A DNA stretch of 64,000 bases. Source: Pseudomonadota bacterium (GTDB lineage: Bacteria > Pseudomonadota > Alphaproteobacteria > Rhizobiales > Phreatobacteraceae). Location: assembly GCA_020161695.1 (NCBI GenBank), contig JAIUOO010000002.1:62001-126000 (forward strand). The letters are read 5' to 3'. Below are positions 32,711-41,968 of this stretch, piece by piece; positions within the stretch are counted from its first letter, which is position 1, and every line of letters begins with the position of its first letter. A program made the translations under genes and the position numbers. The notes under the pieces were generated by a model. That model was not told where the DNA came from and did no database searches. It saw only the letters and a program-made list of their open reading frames with translations.

Positions 32711-34165
32711 TCAGTCCACTGCCGAGAGCGGACGCGCCACTTCTTCGAGCGGCTTGCGTTCCGCGGCGATGCCGTGGCGCCACATCACGGCGGCCGCGAT
32801 CAGCATGAGCGCCGCGCCGAAGATGTAGCCGCCGAACAGCGACCAGCGCGACCCGCTCTCGATGAGCTGGCCGAAGGCCCAGGGCCCGACGATGCCACCG
32901 ATGCCTGTGCCGATGGCGTAGAAGAAGGCGATGGCGAGCGCCCGCAGCTCCAGGGGAAAGGTTTCGCTGACCGTCAGATAGGCCGAGCTCGCCGCGGCGG
33001 AGGCGAAGAAGAAGATCACCATCCAGGCGACGGTCTGAGTCTGCGCGGTGAGCAGTCCTTCGGCGAACAGCCAGCCCGAGCCGGCGAGCAGCAGGCCGGA
33101 CATGGTGTAGGTGAAGGCGATCATCGGCCGGCGGCCGAGCGTGTCGAAGAAACGGCCGAGCAGGATGGGGCCCAGCACGTTGCCGAGCGCAAAGGGCAGG
33201 ATGTACCAGCCGACATGGTTGGCCTGGATGCCGTAGAAATCGGTCAGCACCAGCGCATAGGTGAAGAAGATGGCATTGTAGAAGAAGGCCTGCGCCGCCA
33301 TCAGCGTGAAGCCGACCGCGGTGCGCCCGCGCTGGCGGCGGAACAGAGTCTCGGCGACTTCGGAGAAGGGCGTCGAGGCGCGCGCGACGAGGCGGACCTT
33401 CGACAGCGGAGTGTCGGGGATGACGTGACCTTCGGCGCGCACCCGCTGCTCGATTCCGGCGACGATGGCCTCGGCTTCGGCGATGCGGCCGTGGGTCATC
33501 AGCCAGCGAGGGCTTTCCGGCAGCCACATGCGCATCAGGAAGATGAACAGCGCCAGCAGCGAGCCGATCAGGAAGGCGAGCCGCCAGCCGTGATCCGGCG
33601 CGAACCATGCGGGATCGAGGAGGATGATCGCGCCGAAGGCCCCGAGCGCCGCGCCGATCCAGAACGAGCCGTTGATGACGAGGTCGGTCCATCCGCGCAC
33701 GCGTGCGGGGATGAGTTCCTGGATTGTCGAGTTGATCGCGGCATATTCGCCGCCGATGCCCGCGCCCGTGAGGAAGCGGAACAGCATGAAGCTCCAGAGA
33801 TTCCACGAGAAGGCCGTGGCGGCGGTCGCCACCAGATAGACAGCGAGCGTGATGAAGAAGAGTTTCTTGCGCCCGAGCCGGTCGGTGAGCCAGCCGAAGA
33901 ACAGCGCACCAAGCACCGCGCCGGCAAGGTAGGCACTGCCGGCGAGGCCGACATCGGCATTGGAGAATTGCAACGTCGGGCTCGCCTTCAGCGCGCCCGC
34001 GACCGTGCCGGCGAGCGTCACCTCCAGCCCATCGAGAATCCAGGTGATGCCAAGTGCGGCGACGACCAGCGTGTGGAACCGGGCCCAGGGCAGGCGGTCG
34101 AGCCGCGCGGGGATGTCGGTCTCGATCACGCCACCATCGACTGCCGGATTCGCCCTGGTCGTCAT
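32711..34165 (-). CDS. MFS transporter, sugar/aromatic-acid porter type
   Basis: 484 residues, twelve predicted helices, with the MFS loop GWLTDRLGRKKLFFITL after helix 2, RFLTGAGIGGEYAAINSTIQELIP, PESPRWLMTHGR before the central loop, and RFFDTLGRRPMIAF after helix 8. The PESPRW motif is characteristic of the sugar porter and aromatic acid:H+ symporter branches. ATG 34165 lies six bases after AGGAG. It is the only gene between the IclR island and the trehalose operon and its substrate cannot be inferred. Confidence 0.85.
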   Translation of the reverse strand: MTTRANPAVDGGVIETDIPARLDRLPWARFHTLVVAALGITWILDGLEVTLAGTVAGALKASPTLQFSNADVGLAGSAYLAGAVLGALFFGWLTDRLGRKKLFFITLAVYLVATAATAFSWNLWSFMLFRFLTGAGIGGEYAAINSTIQELIPARVRGWTDLVINGSFWIGAALGAFGAIILLDPAWFAPDHGWRLAFLIGSLLALFIFLMRMWLPESPRWLMTHGRIAEAEAIVAGIEQRVRAEGHVIPDTPLSKVRLVARASTPFSEVAETLFRRQRGRTAVGFTLMAAQAFFYNAIFFTYALVLTDFYGIQANHVGWYILPFALGNVLGPILLGRFFDTLGRRPMIAFTYTMSGLLLAGSGWLFAEGLLTAQTQTVAWMVIFFFASAAASSAYLTVSETFPLELRALAIAFFYAIGTGIGGIVGPWAFGQLIESGSRWSLFGGYIFGAALMLIAAAVMWRHGIAAERKPLEEVARPLSAVD

Positions 34166-34238
34166 GTGCAACTCCTGGCGGGCGACAACGCATGACGGGG
34201 CCCGAAGGTCCGGGCATGGGGCCTGCCATGCGCGCCCG

Positions 34239-36476
34239 TCACAGCCCCTCCTCGAACTCCTTCACCCGCTGGCGCTTCCGCAGCCGCGAGGCGTCGAGCA
34301 GGATCTGGCCGGCCCAGCGGTAGACGTTGCGCTCGCGCACCTGCGCGCGCATGAGGCGCATCCGCTCGCGCTGCTCGTCTTCCGGCATGATCAGAGCCCG
34401 GCCGATGGCCTCCGCCATGCCCTGCACGTCGTAGGGATTGATGATCAGCGCCTCGCCGAGCTCGCTCGACGCGCCGGCGAAGCGGGAGAGCACCAGTGCG
34501 CCCTGCTCGTCGTCGCGCGCGGCGACGAACTCCTTGGCGACGAGGTTCATGCCGTCGTGCAGGGACGAGACGACGCAGAGATCGGCCGCGCGGAACAGTT
34601 CATAGACCTCGTCCGGCTCGTGATGGCGCACGACCAGCAGGATCGGCTTGTAACCGTCCGAGCCGTGCCGCTCGTTGATCTCGTCGGTGAGGCGCAGCGC
34701 CTCCTTCTGGAGGCTCGTATAGCTCGGCAGCTTGGAGCGCGTCGGCGCGACGATCTGGACGAAGGTGAAGCGCCCCTTCCATTGCGGCTGGCGGGTCAGC
34801 AGTTCGTCGATGGCCATGAGCCGGTCGAGGATGCCCTTGGTGTAGTCGAACCGCTCGATGCCGACGCCGATCTTCATGTCCTCGGGCAGGCCGAAGCGCT
34901 CGCGCACGGCACGCCGGCACTCGGACACCGGCTGTTGCGACAGGAGCGCGGCGGGCGGCCATTCGATCGAGATCGGATAGGGCCTCACCATGGTCTCCTC
35001 GCCGCCGAAGACGACCGAGCGGTGCTCGCGGTCGATGCGGCTTTCCATGAAGCGGTCGACCGTCTCGAAGAAGTTGTTGCAATAGGCCTGGGTGTGGAAG
35101 CCGAGCACGGTCGAGCCGAGCAGGCCGGCAATGATCTCCTCCTTCCACGGGCAGATGCCGAATGCCTCCGCATTCGGCCAGGGAATGTGCCAGAAGGTCA
35201 GGATGGTCGCCTTCGGCAGTTGCGCGCGGATCATCCGCGGCAGCAGGGCGAAGTGGTAATCTTGCACCATGATCACCGGATCCGACCGGGTCGCCTCCCT
35301 GACGATGGCGTCGGCGAAGCGCTGGTTGATGGCGACATATTGCTGCCAGTCGCTCTCCCGGAAGATCGGCCGGACATAGGCGAGATGGCAGAGCGGCCAC
35401 AGCCCTTCATTGGCGAAGCCGTAGTAGTAGCCCTCCTGCTCCTCGTCGGTGATCCAGATCCGGCGCAGGCGATAGGCGGGCTTGGCCGGCGGCACGAGGA
35501 CGTGGTCGCTGGCATCGACCGTTTCGCGATCCGCGGAACCCGAGCCGTGGGCAACCCAGGTGCCGCCGCAGGCGCGCATGACCGGCTCCAGCGCCGAGAC
35601 GAGACCACTGGCCGGCCGCTGCACGACGACGCGGCCGTCGTCGGCATGGTTGTGGATGTAGGGTTCGCGGTTCGAGACGACGAAGACCTCGGCGTCGGGC
35701 AGTTCGTTCTCGAGCAGGTCCTGAAGGGTCGACGGCGACCATTCGAGCGGCGTCCCGTCTTCCTGGCGGATCTTCTCGCGGAAGTCGCGCAGCAGGCCAC
35801 GGATCTCCCGGCTCTCGTCCTTCAGGACCGGATCCATCACGCCGCGCTGCGGGCGACCGGTCCTCATGTCCTGTATGGTCGCCAGCACGCCAGCCATGTA
35901 ACGCCTCTGCATGAGCCCGAGGATCAGCGAGGCGAGCGTGCCCACCAGCAGCAGCAGGGCAATGCCGACGACGACCATGTACCAGCGCGCCTCGACCACG
36001 CGGTCCGAGACGAAGGCGAGCTCGTGGAGGATGACGAGGCTGCCGGTCGCCGCCCCCGTCGTCAGCGGAAAGATGCCGACCAGGACGCGCTCGCCGTCGA
36101 TGCGCGTGCGCTCGAAGCGCACCGACTGCGCGACCGGCGTGCCGCTCGCGATGATCGGGTGGCACTGCACGTCGCGCGGCATGCGGCGGGTCGCCACGAC
36201 GACCTGGCCGGAGGCGTCGCACAGGCCGAGCGCAAGAATGCGCTCGTCGCTGGTGAGCCGCTCGAACAGCGGCCCCAGTTCCTGCGGCGGGCTCGTCACC
36301 TCGCGCTCGATCCGGTCGCGGATCGAGTTGAAGACCAGCTCCGAGCGCAGTTCGACATCGCGGCGCGACCATTGCTCGATCAGCGAGGTGGACAGGGGCA
36401 CCAGCGCGGCGACCAGGCCGAGGAGGGCAGCGGCGAAGAATGCCAGCAGCAGCAGGCCGCGTGACAGGTTACTCAT
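34239..36476 (-). CDS. otsA: Trehalose-6-phosphate synthase (GT20) with N-terminal membrane/periplasmic extension
   Basis: 745 residues, about 270 longer than plain OtsA. Residues 1-190 form helix (about 5-28), a 130-residue extracytoplasmic stretch and a second helix (about 166-188), followed by a short linker resembling sensor proteins. Residues about 265-735 are the glycosyltransferase: [46 protein letters not shown] (Arg and Lys of the UDP-glucose site) and [16 protein letters not shown]. It makes trehalose-6-phosphate from UDP-glucose and glucose-6-phosphate, here tethered to the inner membrane. Last gene of the otsB-GH15-otsA operon, 126 bases after the GH15 gene. Confidence 0.9.
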   Translation of the reverse strand: MSNLSRGLLLLAFFAAALLGLVAALVPLSTSLIEQWSRRDVELRSELVFNSIRDRIEREVTSPPQELGPLFERLTSDERILALGLCDASGQVVVATRRMPRDVQCHPIIASGTPVAQSVRFERTRIDGERVLVGIFPLTTGAATGSLVILHELAFVSDRVVEARWYMVVVGIALLLLVGTLASLILGLMQRRYMAGVLATIQDMRTGRPQRGVMDPVLKDESREIRGLLRDFREKIRQEDGTPLEWSPSTLQDLLENELPDAEVFVVSNREPYIHNHADDGRVVVQRPASGLVSALEPVMRACGGTWVAHGSGSADRETVDASDHVLVPPAKPAYRLRRIWITDEEQEGYYYGFANEGLWPLCHLAYVRPIFRESDWQQYVAINQRFADAIVREATRSDPVIMVQDYHFALLPRMIRAQLPKATILTFWHIPWPNAEAFGICPWKEEIIAGLLGSTVLGFHTQAYCNNFFETVDRFMESRIDREHRSVVFGGEETMVRPYPISIEWPPAALLSQQPVSECRRAVRERFGLPEDMKIGVGIERFDYTKGILDRLMAIDELLTRQPQWKGRFTFVQIVAPTRSKLPSYTSLQKEALRLTDEINERHGSDGYKPILLVVRHHEPDEVYELFRAADLCVVSSLHDGMNLVAKEFVAARDDEQGALVLSRFAGASSELGEALIINPYDVQGMAEAIGRALIMPEDEQRERMRLMRAQVRERNVYRWAGQILLDASRLRKRQRVKEFEEGL

Positions 36477-36602
36477 GGACTGTGCCGGGCCGACGCTTCG
36501 CGCCCCAGGCGCTCGCGCGGTACCCGCTCCTGTTTGCCGGTTCCCGCGTCGGGCGCGGGTTGCCGGTCGCTATCGCTTCGGGCTCCGAAGCCGTTTCTCC
36601 CG

Positions 36603-38402
36603 TCAATGCACCCAGTCGCGCGACAGCCTCATCGCGGTGACGATGATGCCGACCATCGAATAGGTCTGGGGGAAGTTGCCCCAGAGCGCGCCATTGGCCG
36701 GATCGATGTCCTCCGAGAGGAGGCCGACATGGTTGCGGCGCGCCAGCAGCCCCTCGAAGATCTCGCGTGCCTCCTCGACGCGGCCGATGGCGAACAGCGC
36801 GTCGGCCAGCCAGAAGGTGCAGATGTTGAACGAGGTGGAGGGCGTGCCGAAATCGTCTTTCTCGTCGTAGCGCAGCAGGAATCCGGCGCGCGTCAACCGC
36901 TTCTGCAGCTTGTCGACGGTGGAGACGAAACGCGGGTCGCCTGCCTCGACGACGCCGAGTTCGTGCAGCAGCAGCGTGCTGGCATCGGCCCCCGCGCCAT
37001 CGAAGCTCGCGGCGAAGAAGCCCTCCCGCTCGTTCCAGGCCCGCGTCAGGATCGCCTCGCGGATGCGCTCGGCATGGGCGCGCCAGTAGCCCACGCGCTC
37101 GTCGAGATGCAGCGTCTCGGCAATGCGCGCGAGGCGGTCGCAGGCGGCAAAGCACATGGCCGCCGAATGGGTGTGGATCGACTGGCGACCGCGATATTCC
37201 CAGATCCCAGCATCGGGCTCGAAAGCCTTGGCCGCGGCGGTCTCGCCGAGCGGCTCAAGCTCGCGGAACAGCGCGACGCCGCCGAGCTTCGGCAGGCGAT
37301 GGTCGAAGAACATCTGCGACGCTGCGAGGATCATGCTGCCGGTGACGTCGTGCTGCACCTGATCGGCGGCGGCATTGCCGATCCGCACCGGTCCGTCGCC
37401 ACCGAAGCCGGTCAGCGATTCCGAAATGCGCTCCTCCAGGGAATCCTCCGGCACGATGGCGTAGACAGGCTTGAGGTTCGGGCCCTTCTCGGTGGCGATG
37501 ACCGTGCGCATGTAGTCGAGGAAGCGCTCCATGGTCAGCGTCGCGCCAAGCTTGTTCAGCGCATGAACGGTGAAATAGGCGTCGCGCAGCCAGCAGAAGC
37601 GGTAGTCCCAGTTGCGGCCGGTGCCGGGAGCCTCGGGGATCGAAGTGGTCAGCGCCGCGACGATGGCGCCGGTCTCCTCCGACGAGCAGAGCTTCAGCGT
37701 GATGGCGGCGCGGATCACCGCTTCCTGCCATTCGTAGGGCACCGAGAGGTAGCGCACCCAGTCGAGCCAGTACTGGCGGGTGGAGCGCAGGAACGTGCCC
37801 CAGACGCCGTCGATGGAGTTCGGGAAGGTCTCGTCGGCATGAACGATGAGCGTCATCGGCCGGGTGACGACGAAGCGCGCCTCGCTCGACAGATAGGCGA
37901 CGGGGACGTCGGAGGTCAGGCGCACGGAGCCAACGTCCGAGACATAGCGGATATGGTTCGAGCCGGGAATCGGCGTGCCGTCATGACGCCCGTAGGCCAT
38001 GGTCGGCCGCATGCGCACGCGCACCATCGGATTGCCCGCGACCGGCTCGATGCGGCGCATGATCATCGGCGGGCGGAAGACGCGGTCGTACTGCTTGAAG
38101 CGCGGCGCGAAATCGATGACGCGCACCGCCGATCCATCCGCCGCGGTCAGCACCGTCGTCAGGATCGCGGTGTTGCGCTCGTAGGCCTGCTCGCTGGCGA
38201 CGAGGCCCTCGAGCTCGATGGCCATGTAGCCGCGCTGCGGGTCCGGTCCGCCGATCAGCGACGAGAACAGGGGGTCGCCGTCGATGCGCGGCCAGCAGGT
38301 CCAGACGATGCGCGCCTGCCTGTCGATGAGGGCCGCGACCGTGCTGTTGCCGATCACCGCCATTTCGGGCGGCGCGGGCCTGTCCGCATGCACTTCCATC
38401 AA
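36603..38402 (-). CDS. Glycoside hydrolase family 15 protein (trehalase/glucoamylase-like)
   Basis: 599 residues of the bacterial GH15 type: IGNSTVAALIDRQARIVWTCWPRIDGDPLF at the N-terminus, GTGRNWDYRFCWLRDAYFTVHALNKLG, IVPEDSLEERISESLTGFGGDGPVRIGNAAADQVQHDVTG and VGLLSEDIDPANGALWGNFPQTYS, which carry the (alpha/alpha)6-barrel acidic residues. No signal peptide, so cytoplasmic. Location inside an ots operon points to trehalase or regulation of a trehalose/alpha-glucan pool. It overlaps otsB by four bases and precedes otsA. Confidence 0.87.
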   Translation of the reverse strand: MMEVHADRPAPPEMAVIGNSTVAALIDRQARIVWTCWPRIDGDPLFSSLIGGPDPQRGYMAIELEGLVASEQAYERNTAILTTVLTAADGSAVRVIDFAPRFKQYDRVFRPPMIMRRIEPVAGNPMVRVRMRPTMAYGRHDGTPIPGSNHIRYVSDVGSVRLTSDVPVAYLSSEARFVVTRPMTLIVHADETFPNSIDGVWGTFLRSTRQYWLDWVRYLSVPYEWQEAVIRAAITLKLCSSEETGAIVAALTTSIPEAPGTGRNWDYRFCWLRDAYFTVHALNKLGATLTMERFLDYMRTVIATEKGPNLKPVYAIVPEDSLEERISESLTGFGGDGPVRIGNAAADQVQHDVTGSMILAASQMFFDHRLPKLGGVALFRELEPLGETAAAKAFEPDAGIWEYRGRQSIHTHSAAMCFAACDRLARIAETLHLDERVGYWRAHAERIREAILTRAWNEREGFFAASFDGAGADASTLLLHELGVVEAGDPRFVSTVDKLQKRLTRAGFLLRYDEKDDFGTPSTSFNICTFWLADALFAIGRVEEAREIFEGLLARRNHVGLLSEDIDPANGALWGNFPQTYSMVGIIVTAMRLSRDWVH

Positions 38403-39232
38403 GACATCCTCCCCGCCAGCGTGGCGAACCAGGCCCTCACCTCGCGAGCGTGGGCGAAGGGCTCGTCACCCCTGTTGAAATGCTCGCCCGCGACGCGCAG
38501 GCCATAGCCGCCGGCCTCGCGCGCCACCGCGAAGGCATCCTCGTCGGCGCGGTCGTCGCCGATCATGATCGGACGCCGCCCGGAAAAGGGCGTGCGCTGC
38601 ATGAATTCGAGCAACGCCGTGCCCTTGGACTGGCCACGCGGCATGACCTCGATGACGGCGCGGCCCTCCTTGATCTGATGGTCGAGCCGGAGCGTTGCGA
38701 TCAGATCGAGGAGCCCGGACTTGAGCCGACCGTGGGCGGCGGGCGCCTGCCGGTAGTGGACCGCGATGATGGCCCCCTTGTTCTCGAGCCTTAGCCCCGG
38801 ATCGGTGGCGACGATCTTGACGATGCCCTCGACCAGCTCGCGCGGCGCATCGCCGGCGCGCGGCGGCTGTCCGGCGGCCGTAGCGAACGTGAACTCGATG
38901 CCGTGCAGGCCGGAGGCGTCGAGCTCTTTGCCGAGGAAGCGGCCGACCTCCGCCAGCGTGCGGCCGGTGACGATGGCGAAGGCGCCGCCGAGCAAGGCCC
39001 TCACCTGCCTTATGTCGCTCCTGAGCCCGCGCGGCACCACGACATCCTCAGGCCGGCCGACGATATCGACCAGTGTGCCGTCGAAATCGGTGAAGATGGC
39101 AAAGCCGCCGGGATTGCCCGCGATATCGAGGGCAAGGGCAGCGGCGATGGCGCGCTCGCCGGCGGCCGGGCCCGAAACGGCACCCGCCTCATTGTTGTGG
39201 GAACCGTTTTCGTTCCTGGATTTTGTCAGCAT
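38399..39232 (-). CDS. otsB: Trehalose-6-phosphate phosphatase
   Basis: 277 residues of the HAD superfamily: FTDFDGTLVDI (nucleophile DxDxT), IVTGRTLAEVGRFL, HGIEFTFATAAG (cap region), EVMPRGQSKGTAL and GDDRADEDAFAVA (metal-binding motif IV). It removes phosphate from trehalose-6-phosphate. ATG 39232 has AGGA four bases upstream; frames extending to 39445 cross the stress promoters. First gene of the minus-strand trehalose operon and coupled to GH15 by an ATGA overlap. Confidence 0.92.
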   Translation of the reverse strand: MLTKSRNENGSHNNEAGAVSGPAAGERAIAAALALDIAGNPGGFAIFTDFDGTLVDIVGRPEDVVVPRGLRSDIRQVRALLGGAFAIVTGRTLAEVGRFLGKELDASGLHGIEFTFATAAGQPPRAGDAPRELVEGIVKIVATDPGLRLENKGAIIAVHYRQAPAAHGRLKSGLLDLIATLRLDHQIKEGRAVIEVMPRGQSKGTALLEFMQRTPFSGRRPIMIGDDRADEDAFAVAREAGGYGLRVAGEHFNRGDEPFAHAREVRAWFATLAGRMS

Positions 39233-39336
39233 CGGTCCTGCCCGTTGATAGCCTGGCGGATGTTGACGCCCGACCTCGTGTCCCGATGCGCAATGCGTGC
39301 CGAACCCGGCCCCTGAAGCGACCCCATGGTCAAGGT

Positions 39337-39361
39337 AACGCGCCACTTCCGCATCGGTTCC
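39337..39361 (-). promoter_or_regulatory. EcfG-type general stress promoter, proximal, for otsB
   Basis: On the minus strand GGAAC (39361-39357), 16-base spacer, CGTT (39340-39337), the alphaproteobacterial EcfG/PhyR-regulon form GGAAC-N16/17-CGTT. Transcription would begin near 39330, about 100 bases before otsB. Confidence 0.7.
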
Positions 39362-39384
39362 ACCAGTGGCGGAAATCATGTCCG

Positions 39385-39411
39385 GGAACGCCCGGCGCCA
39401 AGCCGCGTTCC
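39385..39411. promoter_or_regulatory. EcfG-type promoter motif readable on both strands
   Basis: GGGAACG at 39384-39390 and CGTTCCC at 39406-39412 are complementary, so GGAAC-N16-CGTT reads on the plus strand (39385-39409) and also on the minus strand (39411-39387). On the minus strand it would be a second, distal otsB promoter; on the plus strand it faces the ROK-gene remnant. Confidence 0.55.
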
Positions 39412-39485
39412 CCTCCCGGTCGGAAGCTGGGGAGAGCCATGGCAAGGCAGGCGGTGAAACAGAAGCCCGCGCGGCGCACCGAGGC

Positions 39486-39719
39486 GTGATCGGTCACGGC
39501 CCCGAGCAGCTGCCTTCCGTCATCGTGACCAGCTGCAATCTGGAACTGCGTGACAAGGATGGCTTCATCGGCGACCAGGCATCGAAATCGGCCTTCACCG
39601 ACACTCTGGAGGAATGGCGCAAGCGCCTCGCCAAGCTCGATGCCGATCCGCTGCGCGACGTCATGACTATCGGCACGGGGCTGGGCAATGCCTCGTTCCG
39701 CAACAGGTCCACAACCTGA
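39486..39719 (+). pseudogene. Truncated remnant of a ROK-family protein gene (5' part)
   Basis: The frame reads LPSVIVTSCNLELRDKDGFIGDQASKSAFTDTLEEWRKRLAKLDADPL, which I recognise as the N-terminus of a rhizobial ROK-family protein of roughly 350 residues (pattern LELKDEEGFVGDRASKGAFR...W-K-L-K--DPL). After DADPL the similarity stops and the frame ends 27 codons later at 39719; no ROK body follows. A GTG at 39486 could start it, weakly supported. It sits downstream of a plus-strand reading of the stress promoter. Best read as a decayed gene, with moderate certainty. Confidence 0.5.
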
Positions 39720-39807
39720 TCCCGCGCTCTGGCCGAACGGCCGGTAGACGGGCGGCGCCTTCGCGCGTCACCATGGCGGCACCTCCGCAAATCCGACCGG
39801 CATTGCC

Positions 39808-40548
39808 ATGGATCGCCACACAATGGACCAGCAGACGCCTCCGCCCGCGCCGACCGCCGACACGCTCGCCTTCGACCGGCTGATGACGGCGCGCCATTCC
39901 TGCCGTGCCTTCCGGCCCGATCCGCTGCCGCGCGCGACGATCGAGGCGATCCTGACGATCGCGCAGAAGACCGCCTCCTGGAACAACACGCAGCCCTGGC
40001 AGGTCACGATCGCCAGCGGCGCGGCGCGCGATGCCTTCCGCGACCTCATGGTGTCGCAGGCCATCGGCAGCGGTTCGCCTGATTCGGCCGGGGCCAAGCC
40101 GGATGCCGACTTCCCCTTCCCGCGGGAATATCGCGGCGTGGCGCTGGACCGACGGCGCGCCTGCGGCTTCCAGCTCTATGACGCGGTGGGCGTCGCGCGC
40201 GGCGACAAGGTGGCCTATGCACGCCAGGCCTTGCGCAACTTCCAGCTGTTCGACGCCCCGCACGTTGCCATCATCACAACCGAGGAGCCCCTTGGCGTCT
40301 ACGGCGCCGTCGATTGCGGCGCCTATGTCTCGAACTTCATGACCGCCGCGACCTCGCTCGGCGTCGCGACCATCGCGCAGGCGGCGCTCGCCGTTCACTC
40401 GAAAGCGATCCGCACGCATTTCGGCATGGGCGAAGACCGCCGCGTCGTCTGCGGCATTTCCTTCGGTCTTGCCGACGTCGCCCATCCCGTCAACGCCTAC
40501 CGCACCGCACGCGCCGGCCTCGACGAGGTCGTGACCTGGGTCGAATAG
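39808..40548 (+). CDS. Nitroreductase family protein
   Basis: 246 residues of the FMN-dependent nitroreductase fold: [25 protein letters not shown] (phosphate-binding Arg-Ser-x-Arg type), [18 protein letters not shown], and a C-terminal [18 protein letters not shown]. Long insert typical of the group around [31 protein letters not shown]. Reduces nitro or quinone-like compounds with NAD(P)H; the natural substrate is unknown. ATG at 39808, with a second ATG at 39823 as alternative. It precedes the UPF0178 gene by 11 bases. Confidence 0.88.
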   Translation: MDRHTMDQQTPPPAPTADTLAFDRLMTARHSCRAFRPDPLPRATIEAILTIAQKTASWNNTQPWQVTIASGAARDAFRDLMVSQAIGSGSPDSAGAKPDADFPFPREYRGVALDRRRACGFQLYDAVGVARGDKVAYARQALRNFQLFDAPHVAIITTEEPLGVYGAVDCGAYVSNFMTAATSLGVATIAQAALAVHSKAIRTHFGMGEDRRVVCGISFGLADVAHPVNAYRTARAGLDEVVTWVE

Positions 40549-40559
40549 GTCGCCCCGAG

Positions 40560-41042
40560 ATGTCGGAGGAAGCCAAGCGCATCGCCGTCTATGTCGATGC
40601 CGATGCCTGCCCGGTGAAGGACGAGGTCTATCGCGTCGCCCAGCGCTATAATCTGCATGTCTTCGTCGTCGCGAATGCGCCGCTCGCCGTGCCGCGCGAG
40701 CCGTGGATCGAGCGCGTGGTGGTCAGCGAGGGCCCCGATATCGCCGACGACTGGATCGCCGAGCGCGCCGGCCGCGGCGACATCGTCATCACGGCCGACA
40801 TTCCGCTGGCCGCCCGGGCGGTGAAGGCTGGCGCAACCGTTCTTGCTCCGAACGGGCGGCTGTTCGACACGGCATCGATCGGCATGGCGCTCGCCACGCG
40901 CAACCTCATGGACGATATCCGCTCGGCAGGCGGGGCAACGCGCGGGCCGCCGGCCTTCTCGCCACGGGACCGCTCGGCCTTCCTGTCGGCTATGGATCTG
41001 GCGGTGGTACGGCTGCGGCGCGACGGCTTCCTCGCGGGTTGA
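40560..41042 (+). CDS. YaiI/YqxD (UPF0178/DUF188) family protein
   Basis: 160 residues: [23 protein letters not shown] at the N-terminus (PIN-like aspartates), [30 protein letters not shown] and a C-terminal [14 protein letters not shown]. The family is widespread and uncharacterised, resembling PIN/FEN-type nucleases. Start ATG 40560, eleven bases after the nitroreductase stop, likely the same transcript. Ends with TGA just before the DUF1801 region. Confidence 0.9.
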   Translation: MSEEAKRIAVYVDADACPVKDEVYRVAQRYNLHVFVVANAPLAVPREPWIERVVVSEGPDIADDWIAERAGRGDIVITADIPLAARAVKAGATVLAPNGRLFDTASIGMALATRNLMDDIRSAGGATRGPPAFSPRDRSAFLSAMDLAVVRLRRDGFLAG

Positions 41043-41116
41043 TGCAACGGGGCGAAGGACTGGACGCTGCCCCGGCAATCCGCGACGGTCGCGCGCAGGA
41101 TCGCGACGAGGTGGTG

Positions 41117-41512
41117 ATGACCAAGGGCAGCGCGCAGACCGAAGACACATCGCGCCTGATCGACGAGAAGATCGCGACGCTCGGGGACTGGCGCGGCGCG
41201 ATGCTGGCGCGCATGCGGGCGCTCATCCGCGAAGCCGAGCCCGGCGTGGTCGAGGAGATCAAATGGCGCGGCGTGCCGGTCTGGTCCCATGGCGGGATCA
41301 TCTGCACCGGCGAAACCTACAAGACCGTAGTGAAGCTGACCTTTGCCAGGGGCGCCGCGCTGGCGGACCCGTCCGGCCTGTTCAATGCCAGTCTCGACGG
41401 CAATGTCAGGCGCGCCATCGATCTGCGCGAGGGCGACGAAGTGAATGAGCCCGCATTCATTGCGCTGATCCGCGCCGCCGTGGCGCTGAACGCATCGACG
41501 CGCAAGAAGTGA
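41117..41512 (+). CDS. DUF1801 domain-containing protein
   Basis: 131 residues: LIDEKIATLGDWRGAMLARMRALIREAEPGVVEEIKWRGVPVWSHGGIICTGETYKTVVKLTFARGA is the DUF1801/YdhG core, a small alpha/beta protein of unknown function. GAGGTGGTG just upstream supports ATG 41117. It follows the UPF0178 gene by 74 bases on the same strand and precedes the tRNA on the other strand by 15 bases. Confidence 0.88.
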   Translation: MTKGSAQTEDTSRLIDEKIATLGDWRGAMLARMRALIREAEPGVVEEIKWRGVPVWSHGGIICTGETYKTVVKLTFARGAALADPSGLFNASLDGNVRRAIDLREGDEVNEPAFIALIRAAVALNASTRKK

Positions 41513-41527
41513 ACGCTCGAGGCCGTT

Positions 41528-41601
41528 TGGAGCGGGTGAAGGGAATCGAACCCTCGTATGCAGCTTGGGAAGCTGCCGTTCTACCATTGAACTACACCCG
41601 C
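41528..41601 (-). tRNA. tRNA-Gly (anticodon CCC)
   Basis: Minus strand, 74 bases including encoded CCA. Acceptor arms GCGGGTG and CACCCGC, D-arm TAGTTCAATGGTAGA, anticodon stem GCAGC-TTCCCAA-GCTGC with anticodon CCC, T-arm GAGGGTTCGATTCCCTT. All four arms pair. Decodes GGG. Confidence 0.97.
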
Positions 41602-41968
41602 ATCGGCGCGGACCATAGCCAAGGCGGGGGTGGCAGCGCAAGGCGTGGCACGCGTGCGCGCGCCCGCGCGCACGGAGAACGGCCCGCGGCGGCGCCCGCG
41701 GGCCGTCCCATGAGGGCGGCCATGAGGAGCTATGGGGACAGGCCGCCCCGCGCCCGGCGGCGCCGCTCTTGAGGCGGTCACCGTGATCCGGGCGATGCGT
41801 CGATCGGGTCGGCTCCCGAGCCTCCCGATCCGGCACGCCCTCGTCCCGTCCGGGGACAGCGGCGCGCCTTCAGGGCAGGCATCGCAAGCAGGAGGCCCGG
41901 ATGCCGGTTTCGGGCCTGTGGGGGGCCGCCTGCTTGCAGAGGCGGTGAAGGAACCGTAAACGCGCCCG
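41602..41968. other. Gene-free, hairpin-rich region between tRNA-Gly and hrpB
   Basis: No gene is seen. Five stems occur in series: CGTGCGCGCG-CC-CGCGCGCACG (41653-41674), GGCCCGCG with CGCGGGCC (41681-41704), GATCGGG with CCCGATC enclosing GGCTC/GAGCC (41802-41830), AGGCCCG with CGGGCCT (41893-41917) and CCGCCT with AGGCGG (41926-41945). None has a T-run. The region should also hold the tRNA promoter (minus strand) and the hrpB leader. Confidence 0.7.

Noticed and set aside
39439..39489. 16-codon ORF MARQAVKQKPARRTEA
   Set aside because: It has a ribosome-site-like GGGGAGAG, but is too short to support as a gene and overlaps the ROK remnant region.
41528..41968. Integration site of a mobile element at tRNA-Gly
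   Set aside because: No integrase, direct repeat of the tRNA 3' end or mobile gene is visible nearby; hrpB and DUF1801 are ordinary chromosomal genes.
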